A stretch of 64,000 nt of DNA from NCBI GenBank assembly GCA_016714905.1, contig JADKBW010000004.1:124001-188000 (forward strand). The letters run 5' to 3'. How positions within the stretch are numbered: the stretch's first letter is position 1; every line of letters starts with the position of its first letter. The notes under the pieces were generated by a model. The model made no database searches. It was not told the DNA's origin and was given only the letters and a program-made list of their open reading frames with translations. This document shows, piece after piece, positions 8,266-17,800 of this stretch. A program made the translations under genes and the position numbers. This DNA is from Flavobacterium sp. Its GTDB lineage: Bacteria; Bacteroidota; Bacteroidia; Flavobacteriales; Flavobacteriaceae.

Positions 8266-8868
8266 TTATTGAATCACTCTGAATGTCAGATTGATTCGTC
8301 CACCTATGGGTTTATTCGTTTTCGGAATTTGATGCTTCCAAAAGTGTTGTGTTGTGCCTTTCATGATGAGCAAACTCCCATGTTCTAAAAGTATATTTTG
8401 TCTCAGTGACGGATTCGTATTATGTTTGAGTTGAAACAGTCTTTCCGAACCCAAACTCACCGAGGCAATTGTCGGATTAAGGCCCAGTTCCTTTTCGTTA
8501 TCGGAATGCCAGCCGTTGCTGTCTTGGCCGTCTCGGTAAAAGTTGAGCAAAACCGTTGTAAAGTTGATTTCCGCGACACTTTCTACGTGAAATTTAATTT
8601 TTTGAAGCAACAAATTCCACGGATTTGGTTGCATGGAAATGTTGGAGTAGGAGTATGGTTTGCCATCATTCCCGAACAGCGCTGTCAAACGTGGTTGCGC
8701 AAACTCTTTTCCGAAAACTTTGATATTGTCTTGTTGCCAAGGAATTTCACGCAACAAATCGTGGTATAACTCCGACGCTACTTCACCAGTAAAAAAGGAT
8801 GGAACATAGACGATGTCCGCATCTGGAAGATGGAGCGATAAGGGTTCGGCTGGAAAAAGGGAAGTCAT
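8266..8868 (-). CDS. AlkB-like 2-oxoglutarate/Fe(II) dioxygenase
   Basis: A 200-residue enzyme with the AlkB core. Iron ligands are H121 and D123 in NGWHSDNE and H179 in WKHQIP; R191 and R197 in GGRINLTFR should bind 2-oxoglutarate. AlkB-family proteins remove alkyl lesions from DNA or RNA by oxidative demethylation. The sequence and length resemble the short AlkB group (ALKBH2/3-like) rather than E. coli AlkB itself, so direct repair of 1-methyladenine or 3-methylcytosine is likely but inferred. Its start overlaps the upstream DUF2721 gene by 4 nt, indicating translational coupling. Confidence 0.9.
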   Translation of the reverse strand: MTSLFPAEPLSLHLPDADIVYVPSFFTGEVASELYHDLLREIPWQQDNIKVFGKEFAQPRLTALFGNDGKPYSYSNISMQPNPWNLLLQKIKFHVESVAEINFTTVLLNFYRDGQDSNGWHSDNEKELGLNPTIASVSLGSERLFQLKHNTNPSLRQNILLEHGSLLIMKGTTQHFWKHQIPKTNKPIGGRINLTFRVIQ

Positions 8869-9269
8869 TCTTCGTTTTTTGTTTCAATTAGATCTTTTAA
8901 ATGTAAACGCAATGCTGTAACTGAAATGCTGATTTCCCAGAATGAAATACCGAGCGAAATCAAAAGGCTCAACAAACTGAGACCAAATACGTAGATTCCT
9001 GCTGTGGAAGATTCTAAAAACAGTAAGAGCATGGCGAATACCGACAAAAATAAGGACAAAACGCCATAAAGTTGCATATAGCGAATGAGTGTCAATCGTA
9101 AATTTAGATTCTTGATTTCTAGCAATATACTTTTATTTTGGGCTTCATCGTAGGTCTTTTTGAGTCCACGTACAATTTGTGCAATAGTCAAGAAGCGGTT
9201 GGTGTACGCGAGGAGAATCAGCGATGTAGCTGAAAACAAAAGCGCCGGAGTTTCTATTGATAAAGTCAT
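8865..9269 (-). CDS. DUF2721 family membrane protein
   Basis: A 134-residue protein with a hydrophobic N-terminal segment (LLFSATSLILLAYTNRFL, about 10-27) and two more membrane segments around 65-85 and 90-115. The N-terminal PALLF and LTIAQIVRGL sequence is the DUF2721 pattern. Function is unknown in the family. The last codons overlap the alkB-like gene by 4 nt. It is probably the first gene of the DUF2721-alkB-desaturase unit. Confidence 0.85.
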   Translation of the reverse strand: MTLSIETPALLFSATSLILLAYTNRFLTIAQIVRGLKKTYDEAQNKSILLEIKNLNLRLTLIRYMQLYGVLSLFLSVFAMLLLFLESSTAGIYVFGLSLLSLLISLGISFWEISISVTALRLHLKDLIETKNEE

Positions 9270-9322
9270 TGTTTAGTTTTGATGTAAATTTAAGGTTTTA
9301 GTCTTTTGCTATCACTAGAAAC

Positions 9323-9353
9323 AAAAAAAACCTATAAGCTTTCACTTATAGGT
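9323..9353 (-). terminator. Rho-independent terminator after htpG
   Basis: On the minus strand ACCTATAAG and CTTATAGGT form a perfect 9-bp stem followed by T8. Confidence 0.85.
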
Positions 9354-9376
9354 CTTTTGATCACAGTTGTTTTTCT

Positions 9377-11263
9377 TTATTTGATTAACTCAAAACTTCT
9401 TTTCACAAAAGCAGTCAATTCTTCCCCTTTCAAAAGATTCTGAGACAATTTCGCCAAGTCAAGGGCTTGTTTTACTAAGTTTTCTTGAACCGATTTGTCT
9501 TTCGAATTGAGAATATTAGTCGCTAATTCTGAATTCGTATTCACCACCAAATTGTACATGTCAGGCATATTTCCCATTCCGAACATGCCGCCACCACCAG
9601 ATTGACTCATTTCTTTCATTCGTCGCATGAATTCTGGTTGTGTGATGATAAACGGAGCGGCGTTGCTATCTAAAGCTTCTAATTGAACGGTATAGCTAGG
9701 TGCAGGAACAATTCCTTCCAAAACCGTTTTTAGATTGGTTTGTTCTTCTTCTGATAGTTTAGAAATGGTAGTTTCTTCTTTCTTGATGAGGTTGTCGATA
9801 TGATCGCCATCAACTCTTGTAAAAGTAAGATTTTCGTTATCTGCTTCTAATTTTTGGATGAGGTGTGAAATAATTGGAGAATCTAACAACAATACTTCAT
9901 ATCCTTTCTCTCTGGCAATTTCGATGTAAGCGTGCTGCGCGTCTTTGTTTCCAGCATATAACACGACTAGTTTTCCGTTTTTATCCGTTTGGTTTGCCTT
10001 TAAGTTTTCTTTTAGTTCGTCTAAGGTGAAGTATTTTCCATCAACGGTTGGGTACAAAACAAACGCACCAGCTTTTTCATAGAATTTGTCTTCAGACAAC
10101 ATTCCGTATTCCAACACAATTTTGATATCGTTCCATTTTTTTTCGAAATCTTCACGGTTTTCAGTGAAAAGTGATTTCAATTTGTCTGCAACTTTTCGCG
10201 TGATGTAGTTCGATATTTTTTTCACTGCTCCGTCTGCTTGGAGGTACGAGCGAGAAACATTTAATGGAATATCTGGAGAATCAATCACACCTTTTAACAT
10301 CGTTAGAAACTCAGGAACAATTCCTTCAACATTATCAGTTACGTACACCTGATTTTGGTACAATTGAATCTTGTCCTTTTGAATTTGCATATCCGAACCT
10401 AATTTTGGAAAATACAAGATTCCAGTCAAGTTGAATGGATAATCTACGTTTAAGTGAATGTTGAACAACGGTTCTTCGAATTGCATTGGATACAACTCAT
10501 GGTAGAAGTTTTTGTAATCTTCGTCCGACAATTCGGTTGGTTGTTTGGTCCACGCTGGTGTTGGATTGTTGATGATGTTATCCACCTCAATCGTTTCTGC
10601 TTTGTAGTCTTCTGGAGCATCTTCAGGCTTTGGAAGCGTTTCTTTTTTCGTTCCAAATTTGATTGGAATCGGCATAAACTTATTGTATTTGTTCAATAAG
10701 GTTTTGATTCGACCTTCTTCTAAGAACTCTAGTGAATCTTCTGCTATATGTAAAATAATTTCAGTACCGCGTGAAGTTTTGTCAGCCGGCTCTATGGTAA
10801 ATTCGGGACTGCCATCACAAATCCAATGCGCTGCTGGTTCATCTTTGTATGATTTCGTAATGATTTCGACTTTTTCCGCCACCATAAACGCGGAGTAGAA
10901 CCCTAATCCGAAGTGACCAATGATGCCGGAATCCTTCGCAGAATCTTTATACTTGTCTAGGAACTCTTCTGCACCTGAGAATGCTACTTGGTTGATGTAT
11001 TTCTCCACCTCATCCGCCGTCATCCCCAAACCTTGGTCGATAATATGCAATTTCTTTGCGTCTTTATCAATTTTGATTTCGATCATTGGATTGCCATATT
11101 CGACTTTGGCTTCCCCAATACTGGTTAGGTGTTTCAATTTAAGTGTCGCATCAGTCCCATTTGAAACTAACTCACGCAAGAAAATTTCGTGATCACTGTA
11201 TAAGAATTTTTTAATTAAGGGAAAGATGTTTTCTACTGATACATTAATTTTTCCTGTTGTCAT
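9377..11263 (-). CDS. htpG: Chaperone HtpG (Hsp90)
   Basis: ATP-dependent cytosolic chaperone of 628 aa, the standard bacterial Hsp90 length. The GHKL ATPase domain shows ELVSNGTDATLK, IDQGLGMT and GHFGLGFYSAFMVA; the middle domain has the LNVSRSYLQ catalytic-loop motif; the C-terminal dimerisation domain follows, with the MEEVD tail absent as expected for bacteria. A Gly-rich segment (GGGGMFGMGN) near residue 555 lies in the C-terminal domain. The gene has a strong terminator; upstream promoter elements are not clear. The identity is certain. Confidence 0.98.
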   Translation of the reverse strand: MTTGKINVSVENIFPLIKKFLYSDHEIFLRELVSNGTDATLKLKHLTSIGEAKVEYGNPMIEIKIDKDAKKLHIIDQGLGMTADEVEKYINQVAFSGAEEFLDKYKDSAKDSGIIGHFGLGFYSAFMVAEKVEIITKSYKDEPAAHWICDGSPEFTIEPADKTSRGTEIILHIAEDSLEFLEEGRIKTLLNKYNKFMPIPIKFGTKKETLPKPEDAPEDYKAETIEVDNIINNPTPAWTKQPTELSDEDYKNFYHELYPMQFEEPLFNIHLNVDYPFNLTGILYFPKLGSDMQIQKDKIQLYQNQVYVTDNVEGIVPEFLTMLKGVIDSPDIPLNVSRSYLQADGAVKKISNYITRKVADKLKSLFTENREDFEKKWNDIKIVLEYGMLSEDKFYEKAGAFVLYPTVDGKYFTLDELKENLKANQTDKNGKLVVLYAGNKDAQHAYIEIAREKGYEVLLLDSPIISHLIQKLEADNENLTFTRVDGDHIDNLIKKEETTISKLSEEEQTNLKTVLEGIVPAPSYTVQLEALDSNAAPFIITQPEFMRRMKEMSQSGGGGMFGMGNMPDMYNLVVNTNSELATNILNSKDKSVQENLVKQALDLAKLSQNLLKGEELTAFVKRSFELIK

Positions 11264-11405
11264 CGTTCTTTTAATTTATTTAATTATTTTTTAGTTTTTA
11301 AAGTATGTCGCTCTTTTCAAATAGAATACCAACTTCCCTGTAAGTGACAAATTGTCTTACCTAAAAAAAAGTGCAGTTCATGTCTATTTTCTTCTGTGCT
11401 AGTCG

Positions 11406-11413
11406 TATATTTG
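11406..11413 (+). promoter_or_regulatory. -7 box (TATATTTG) for the lipoprotein/OmpA pair
   Basis: Exact TAnnTTTG match 20 nt before the ATG at 11434; the -33 region is not consensus. Confidence 0.55.
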
Positions 11414-11433
11414 TGCCCTAATTTATATCTCCT

Positions 11434-11913
11434 ATGAAAAAAATAATTGTATTGATTGCTATTGCTGTCGCTGCGTTTTCTTGCAAATCTACTTCCGCGA
11501 CAAGTACAAAAATTGACTCGAAGTCTCAATATGCTTTAAAAGGTCATTGGACGATTACCTCAGTTTCGTACCCAGGTTCAGAATACATTAAAGTTACTTC
11601 GTTTCAAATTGCAGATTCAAAATGTTTTGAAGGTAGTTCTTGGAAATTTGTTGCTAATAATAATTCTGGAGAAATGGCGATGGACAAAACTGGTTGCCCG
11701 TCGATGCGATCTCCATTTACATGGTTTATTAATAAAGAAGGACAGTTCGTTTTGAAAATTTTAAATGCTGGTGAAAAAGCAAAAAAAGTTAAGGAAGGAT
11801 ATGTACTCAACATCACAGGAAAAACAGAAGAGTCTTTCCAGCTAATTGATAAAATTGATGTGGGAGGAAAATTAACAGACGTGGTGTACCAATTTCAAAA
11901 AGTATCTAAATAA
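11434..11913 (+). CDS. Lipocalin-like lipoprotein
   Basis: A 159-residue lipoprotein with lipobox AFSC (Cys17). The mature part starts a small beta-barrel pattern: KGHWTITSVSYPG, FEGSSWKF, a conserved TGCPSM loop and a C-terminal VVYQFQKV strand, typical of the flavobacterial lipocalin-like domain. It probably sits in the outer membrane facing the periplasm and might bind a small hydrophobic ligand; no ligand is known. It is 14 nt upstream of an OmpA-domain lipoprotein gene on the same strand, a pairing that suggests a shared envelope role. Confidence 0.82.
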   Translation: MKKIIVLIAIAVAAFSCKSTSATSTKIDSKSQYALKGHWTITSVSYPGSEYIKVTSFQIADSKCFEGSSWKFVANNNSGEMAMDKTGCPSMRSPFTWFINKEGQFVLKILNAGEKAKKVKEGYVLNITGKTEESFQLIDKIDVGGKLTDVVYQFQKVSK

Positions 11914-11927
11914 TTAAGTAAAAAGCT

Positions 11928-12614
11928 ATGAAAAAATTAACTGTAATTGCATTAGCATTGGTAGTAATGACGAGTTCACTTTTTGTGGGCTGTGAAGCGG
12001 CAAAGAATACAAATAAAACACAAAGAGGTGCTGCTATTGGTGCCGTTGGCGGTGCTATTTTGGGTGGTGTTTTGGGAAATAATATTGGAAAAGGTGGCAA
12101 TGGTGCCTTGGGTGCTGTTTTAGGTGGCGTAATTGGTGGTGTTGCTGGTGGTGTTATCGGTAACAAAATGGACAAGCAAGCTCGTGAAATCGATACCGCT
12201 TTACCCGGAGCAGATGTGGTGCGTGTTGGAGAAGGAATTAAATTGGTTTTAGGAGAGAATGCAGTGCGTTTTGATTTCAACAAATCAACTCTAACTCCGC
12301 AAGCTAAAGCGAATTTAGACAAATTAGTAACCGTTTTTACTGATTATCCTGATACCAATATTGTGATTTACGGTTATACAGATAATAAGGGATCCGTGGA
12401 TTATAATTTGAAATTATCTCAAGAAAGAGCCAATTCTGTAAAAAGTTATTTGGTTAAAAAAGGATTGGTAAGTACGCGCTTTACTACAACAGGTATGGGT
12501 ATTGCCGATCCAATTGAAACGAACGACACAGATGCTGGTAGAAGCAAAAACAGACGCGTTGAGTTTGCAATTACAGCTAATGAGAAAATGATAAAAGAGG
12601 CGGAAGGAAAGTAA
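11928..12614 (+). CDS. OmpA-family lipoprotein with glycine zipper
   Basis: A 228-residue protein. The signal ends with lipobox FVGC (Cys22). Residues about 35-80 are a glycine-zipper segment (repeated GGxxGGxxG), which can insert in or associate with membranes. Residues about 105-215 are an OmpA/Pal peptidoglycan-binding domain: VRFDFNKSTLTP, IYGYTDNKGS and the SKNRRVEFAI end. The protein is expected to tether the outer membrane to peptidoglycan. It is co-transcribed with the lipocalin-like gene and followed by a terminator. It resembles YiaD-type proteins, but I do not assign that symbol. Confidence 0.92.
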   Translation: MKKLTVIALALVVMTSSLFVGCEAAKNTNKTQRGAAIGAVGGAILGGVLGNNIGKGGNGALGAVLGGVIGGVAGGVIGNKMDKQAREIDTALPGADVVRVGEGIKLVLGENAVRFDFNKSTLTPQAKANLDKLVTVFTDYPDTNIVIYGYTDNKGSVDYNLKLSQERANSVKSYLVKKGLVSTRFTTTGMGIADPIETNDTDAGRSKNRRVEFAITANEKMIKEAEGK

Positions 12615-12636
12615 TTTATATTTTGTATACGATTTT

Positions 12637-12670
12637 TAAAACTGCTCCATTTTGGGGCAGTTTTTTTTTA
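12637..12670 (+). terminator. Rho-independent terminator after the OmpA lipoprotein
   Basis: AAACTGCTCC and GGGGCAGTTT pair (one T-G) around a short loop, followed by T9. Confidence 0.85.
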
Positions 12671-12699
12671 CTGTAAACTTTAACAGAACATTTTGTTTA

Positions 12700-12707
12700 T
12701 AAATTTG
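12700..12707 (+). promoter_or_regulatory. -7 box (TAAATTTG) for the TetR-AarF unit
   Basis: Exact TAnnTTTG match 54 nt before the ATG at 12762, leaving a leader of about 47 nt. No -33 TTTG at the right distance. Confidence 0.45.
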
Positions 12708-12761
12708 CTTCATACGTTAAACAAAACTTATCTTTACATTCAGAAATAAAAGGTATTTATT

Positions 12762-13436
12762 ATGGCAACTACAAAAAAAGCTCCCTCAAAATCTAAACAA
12801 ATAGATGATAATAAGATTATAGAATTGTATATGGATGCTGTACTTTCCAATAATGCGGCGCCCAAGAATGTTTATTTATTTTGTAAAGAACATCAAATCG
12901 AAGAATCTGATTTTTATTCCTTCTTCGGTTCATTTGAAAATCTCAAGCAGGTCATTTGGGTCAAATTTTTTGAAAATGCGGTTTTGACCATTAACAAAGA
13001 AGAGGCTTATGTCACTTACTCAGACAAAAACAAACTCTTGACTTTGTTTTATACTTTATTTGAAATATTGACTTTAAACAGAAGTTATGTCATGTTTTCC
13101 ATGCATGAGAATACAAATAATTTGAAAAATCTCAAGGACCTTACCTTACTTAGAAAAGAATTTAAAGAATTTGTAACCAACATTATTGATGAGAATGAAA
13201 ATGTAGGGGTGGCCAATTTGGATAAAATTACTAAGCCTGTTTTTTCTGAAGGCGCTTGGATCCAGTTTCTTTTGATCTTAAAATTTTGGATTGACGATAC
13301 CTCTAAAGGATTTGAGAAGACAGATATTATCATTGAAAAGTCGGTTAACACTGCGGTGGATGTTTTTAATACCAAGCCGCTCGAAAGTCTCCTAGATTTG
13401 GGCAAGTTCCTTTGGAAAGAAAGTAAAATGCGATAA
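12762..13436 (+). CDS. TetR-family regulator-like protein
   Basis: A 224-residue soluble protein. Residues 17-65 fit the TetR helix-turn-helix fold (KIIELYMDAV, then a DFYSFFGSFENLK recognition-helix region), followed by an all-helical C-terminal domain. It lies 35 nt upstream of an AarF/ABC1-type kinase gene, an arrangement that recurs in flavobacteria as far as I recall. The HTH is less basic than in typical repressors, so DNA binding is likely but not assured. It may regulate its own operon or serve as a partner of the kinase-like protein. Confidence 0.78.
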   Translation: MATTKKAPSKSKQIDDNKIIELYMDAVLSNNAAPKNVYLFCKEHQIEESDFYSFFGSFENLKQVIWVKFFENAVLTINKEEAYVTYSDKNKLLTLFYTLFEILTLNRSYVMFSMHENTNNLKNLKDLTLLRKEFKEFVTNIIDENENVGVANLDKITKPVFSEGAWIQFLLILKFWIDDTSKGFEKTDIIIEKSVNTAVDVFNTKPLESLLDLGKFLWKESKMR

Positions 13437-13471
13437 GTCATCTCTAGAATCGATACAATTACACCAAGCCC

Positions 13472-14788
13472 ATGAAAACATTAGATAAAATTCCGACGAA
13501 CAAAATTGAACGTGCGAGTCAATTAGTTAAAACTGGTTTTAAAGTAGGAGGGAATTATATTGCTTATTATGGTGAGAAGATTGTGAATCCAACTTTGACA
13601 AAGGAAAAACTGAACGAGAATAATGCAGAAGACATTTATGATGGATTACAGAATTTGAAAGGAAGTGCTTTAAAAGTAGCGCAAATGTTGAGCATGGACA
13701 AAAGCATTATGCCACAAGCCTATGTTGATAAATTCTCCCTATCACAATTCTCTGTGCCGCCGTTATCCGCGCCATTAGTGAGAAAGACTTTTAAAAAATA
13801 TTTGGGTAAATACCCTGAAGAAATATACGATTCGTTTACACCAGATGCTATAAATGCCGCAAGTATTGGTCAGGTACATTGCGCAACGAAAGATGGGAAA
13901 AAACTTGCTGTGAAAATCCAATATCCTGGTGTAGCGAATAGTATTAGTTCTGATTTGGCGTTGGTAAAGCCATTTGCCACTCGAATGTTTAACCTCAAAG
14001 GAAAAGACTCCGAGAAATATTTTGTTGAGGTTGAAAGTAAGTTGTTGGAGGAGACCGATTATATTTTAGAATTGAAACAGAGTATCGAAATGGCTGATGC
14101 CTGCAAGCACATTCCCAATTTGCGATTTCCAAAATACTATGCTGAATTGTCATCAGAGAAAATTTTAACCATGGATTGGTTGGAAGGTATGCATTTGTCA
14201 GAGTTTACCGCTGAAAATACCGATACAGACATCGGTGACAAAATCGGACAAACCTTATGGGATTTCTATATGTACCAAATGCATCATCTTCGTCGGGTGC
14301 ATGCCGATCCGCATCCTGGTAATTTCTTGATTGACGAAAACGCGAATTTGATGGCTATCGATTTTGGATGCATTAAGAAAGTGCCGAACGAATTTTACGT
14401 GCCTTATTTTGAATTGGCGAATCCCAAAACGATTGATAATCCTATTTTATTTAAGGAGAAATTGTATCAATTGGAAATTTTAAGAGCGGACGATACACCA
14501 GAAGAGATTGCTTATTTTACCGCTATATTTCATCGTTTATTAAGTTTGTTTACGCTGCCTTTTCATTCGGAAACTTTTGATTTTTCCAACGAAGAATTCT
14601 TCGGAGCGATTGCCACGATGGGAGAGGAGTTTACCAAAGACACGCAATTGCGAAAAATGAATGGAAATAGAGGTTCGAAGCATTTTTTATACATCAACAG
14701 AACCTTTTTTGGATTGTATAATTTGATGCACGATTTAAAAGCGCGTGTCGTGACACAAAATTATTTGACCTTCACGACAGCACAATAA
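13472..14788 (+). CDS. AarF/UbiB/ABC1 family atypical kinase
   Basis: A 438-residue member of the ABC1/ADCK/UbiB family. Motifs in order: the KxGQ-like loop (KGSALKVAQMLS, about 64-75), INAASIGQVH, the VAIK-like lysine in LAVKIQYPG, the catalytic loop VHADPHPGNFLID, and the DFG-like AIDFGCIK. Relatives support ubiquinone, menaquinone or other isoprenoid-lipid metabolism, probably as ATPases rather than protein kinases. No quinone biosynthesis gene lies nearby. It forms a two-gene unit with the TetR-like gene. Confidence 0.9.
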   Translation: MKTLDKIPTNKIERASQLVKTGFKVGGNYIAYYGEKIVNPTLTKEKLNENNAEDIYDGLQNLKGSALKVAQMLSMDKSIMPQAYVDKFSLSQFSVPPLSAPLVRKTFKKYLGKYPEEIYDSFTPDAINAASIGQVHCATKDGKKLAVKIQYPGVANSISSDLALVKPFATRMFNLKGKDSEKYFVEVESKLLEETDYILELKQSIEMADACKHIPNLRFPKYYAELSSEKILTMDWLEGMHLSEFTAENTDTDIGDKIGQTLWDFYMYQMHHLRRVHADPHPGNFLIDENANLMAIDFGCIKKVPNEFYVPYFELANPKTIDNPILFKEKLYQLEILRADDTPEEIAYFTAIFHRLLSLFTLPFHSETFDFSNEEFFGAIATMGEEFTKDTQLRKMNGNRGSKHFLYINRTFFGLYNLMHDLKARVVTQNYLTFTTAQ

Positions 14789-14816
14789 ATTTCAGCAAAC
14801 CATTTTTCAGAGTAAA

Positions 14817-17800
14817 TTATTTCTTTTCTAGTCGCTCTAAACGTTCTAAAATAGCTTCGTTGGTTTTCTTTAGTTCTGCGTTTGACTTTTGCAATTCTTC
14901 TATTAACTCTTGTTGTTCTTGTATTGCTTTTACAGATATTGAAATAAAGTCGTTATAGCGAACGCCCATCATGCCTTTATCGTCTTTGGAGATGATTCCA
15001 TTATTTGGATCACCGGCTGTTTGTAAAGCCGCATCGATATCCTGAGCAATAAATCCGTATTCTGTTTTTTGCTTCTTATCATTGTTACGTGTGTAGGAAA
15101 CTGGGCGCAATGTTTTTAAGAAATTCAATCCCAGGCTAGAATCTTTTATATTGTCCTTCCATCTTTTGTCTGAAGTGATGGTCCATGCTACTTGTACACC
15201 TGCATACCCGATTGCTCCGTTACCTATTCTAACTTGATTATTACCAGTTGCGACGGGAACTTGTGCGAGATAACCTAGTGCGGTATTATTTTCTCCTGTA
15301 GTGATATTATTCCCCGCCTGATAACCAATTCCTGTGTTGTTGATCCCTCTCATTGCTGTAGAACCATCAACCGCAAAAAGCGCTTGAAATCCTACGGCGG
15401 TACAATTTTGTATGTCTCCCGTGGTACTTCCCATGGCTTCAAATCCGACTACAGTATTGCGGTTCGAAGCGGCATTATTCAGTCCTTGCAACGCATTAGT
15501 CCCAACAGCAGTATTAAAGTCAGCATTTGCGACACAATCTCTCAAGGCATTTCGACCTATCGCCACGTTATTGTCTCCTGTACTAACTGATAAAGCATTA
15601 CTACCTATTGCCGTACTATTTGTAGCAGCTCCTGCACTTAATGCTCCTACTCCAAAAGAAGTGCTGTTGATTCCAATTTTCCCAGCGGCTAGATTATTTC
15701 TTCTGAACGCTACATCAACATTTGTTCCGGCTGCAGTCCCTATAAAATTGGTTCCATCTACGATTCCGGTATTCCCGGTAATAGACCAACCGTTGTTGTT
15801 TGTCGTTGCAATTCGGAGCCAGCTTGCACCGTTCCAATAGTAATAACCTGGCGTGACATCTGAAACTGTTGCGGTATTATATACAATCTCTGACTCTACA
15901 GGCGTAATAAGCGGCGCGGCAACCGTCGTTGTTGTTAGCGCTACACGTGGAATTATCAATCCATCAGGCGTAAATGGAAAATTAATTTCTAAAGCTCCAT
16001 TAGGAGTAGCCCCCGAGTTGATTCCAACAAGACCTGCATTATCGATTATTGCACCGTTTATAAGTGATCCTATGCCGAACGCGGTAAATTTTGGAACTCT
16101 ATTGGCTGCAAGCGCACCAACTTGTGGATCCGTTTCTAAAGTAGTTGGATTTACCCATGTCCCGTTTCCAGCAGCGTCACTTCGCATTACAAAATTAAGG
16201 CTTGGAGCAGTTGTCATTTGAAAAGTGGTCGTTCGGGTTTTGCCTGCCACATCTAATTTGTTGCCTAATGATGGCGCAATTCCAACCCCTACATTCGTTC
16301 CGTCATCGGTTACTACCCCATCCACAAGTGTTGTTCCGTTCCATTTTGGAATTGTGTTGCTTGTAGCGGAAGAAACTTGTGGATCGGTTTCCGTAATGGC
16401 TAAGGTATTTGCATTAACCCAAGATGCATTTCCTGTAGCATCACTTTGTAACACGAAATTGGCGGCTGCGCCAGCTGTCATTTGAAGATTTGTAGTTGAT
16501 GTTGTTCCAGCAACAGCAACAGTAGTTCCGTTGTCTGTTATAATTCCATCGACCAATGTTGTTCCGTTCCATTTTGGAATGGCGTTGTTTGTTGCGGAAG
16601 AAACTTGTGGATCGGTTTCGGTTACACTCAACGCAGAGGCATTCACCCAACTTGTTGCTCCAGCGCCGTTGGTTTGAAGAATTTGATTGGCAGTTCCTCT
16701 TACGATTGGTAAGGCATAGCCATTCACTCCTGCTGGATCTCCGATTTGTAGCGTTCCATTTGTTCTTAGGATAGGAGTAGGGCTAAATTCGCCATAAACC
16801 AATGAGGTGCTTGGCGATGTATTTGAATTGCTGATATACAATTTGTTTGATCCTGTTTCTGATAAACCCGCTTGGTTTCCTATGGCGACATTTCCAGTTC
16901 CCGCCGCATTTGAACCCAATGCACTTGTTCCAACCGCTGTATTATCAGCTGCGGTGTTGTTGGTGAGCGCATTATATCCAACTGCGACACTATTTGAAGA
17001 GGCACCATTTGCCGAAAGTGCGTTAAAGCCAAGTGCCGTGTTATTTCCTCCTGACGAAAATCTTCCAGCGTAATAACCGATGAGCGTATTGTTTGATCCG
17101 CCTGCACCAAATCCTGCCTCAGTACCCATTGCTGTATTATTGTCGCCATTGGTGTTGTTATTCAAAACACCTGATCCAACTCCAGTGTTGCCTGTCGCAC
17201 CACCCACTTGACCTTGTAAAGCGTTATAACCTACCGCAGTAGAATTACTTGCTGTATTTTGGAATAGTGCTCGAGATCCTACGGCAGTAGTATTACTGAT
17301 ATTTCCGGCGCCGGTCATTGCTTCAAAGCCTATGGCTGTATTGTGTTGCGCGGCAGCATCGTTAATCCCTCGAAGTGCGCTTGTTCCTACTGCAGTATTC
17401 CATTGTGCGGTTGAGGCTGAATTCACCAAAGCATTTTGACCCACTGCCACATTATTGCTTCCTGTGCTCACCGACAAAGCATTATTTCCAATTGCCGTGC
17501 TATTTGTTGCTGCTCCGTTGGTTAAGGCACCAACCCCGAAAGAGGTACTTGTAGCTCCAATTTTTCCTGCTGGTGCATTATTTCTTCTAAACGCTACGTC
17601 TACATTTGTACCGGCAGCAGTTCCTATGAAATTTGTACCATCTATAATTCCGGTATTTCCTGTTGTCAACCAGCCTGTATTCGCAGTAGCAAGTCGAAGC
17701 CAACTCGAGGAAGTGGTACTCCAATAATAATAGCCTGGCGTTACATCTCCAGCGGTGTTCGTATTATATACCAACTCTGAATCTACAGGTCCAGCCAGCG

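Noticed and set aside
11906..12322. Minus-strand frame of 138 codons, Pro/Ala-rich
   Set aside because: Antisense of the glycine-zipper and OmpA region; its composition is the complement of Gly codons. The plus-strand gene has signal peptide, lipobox and OmpA domain.
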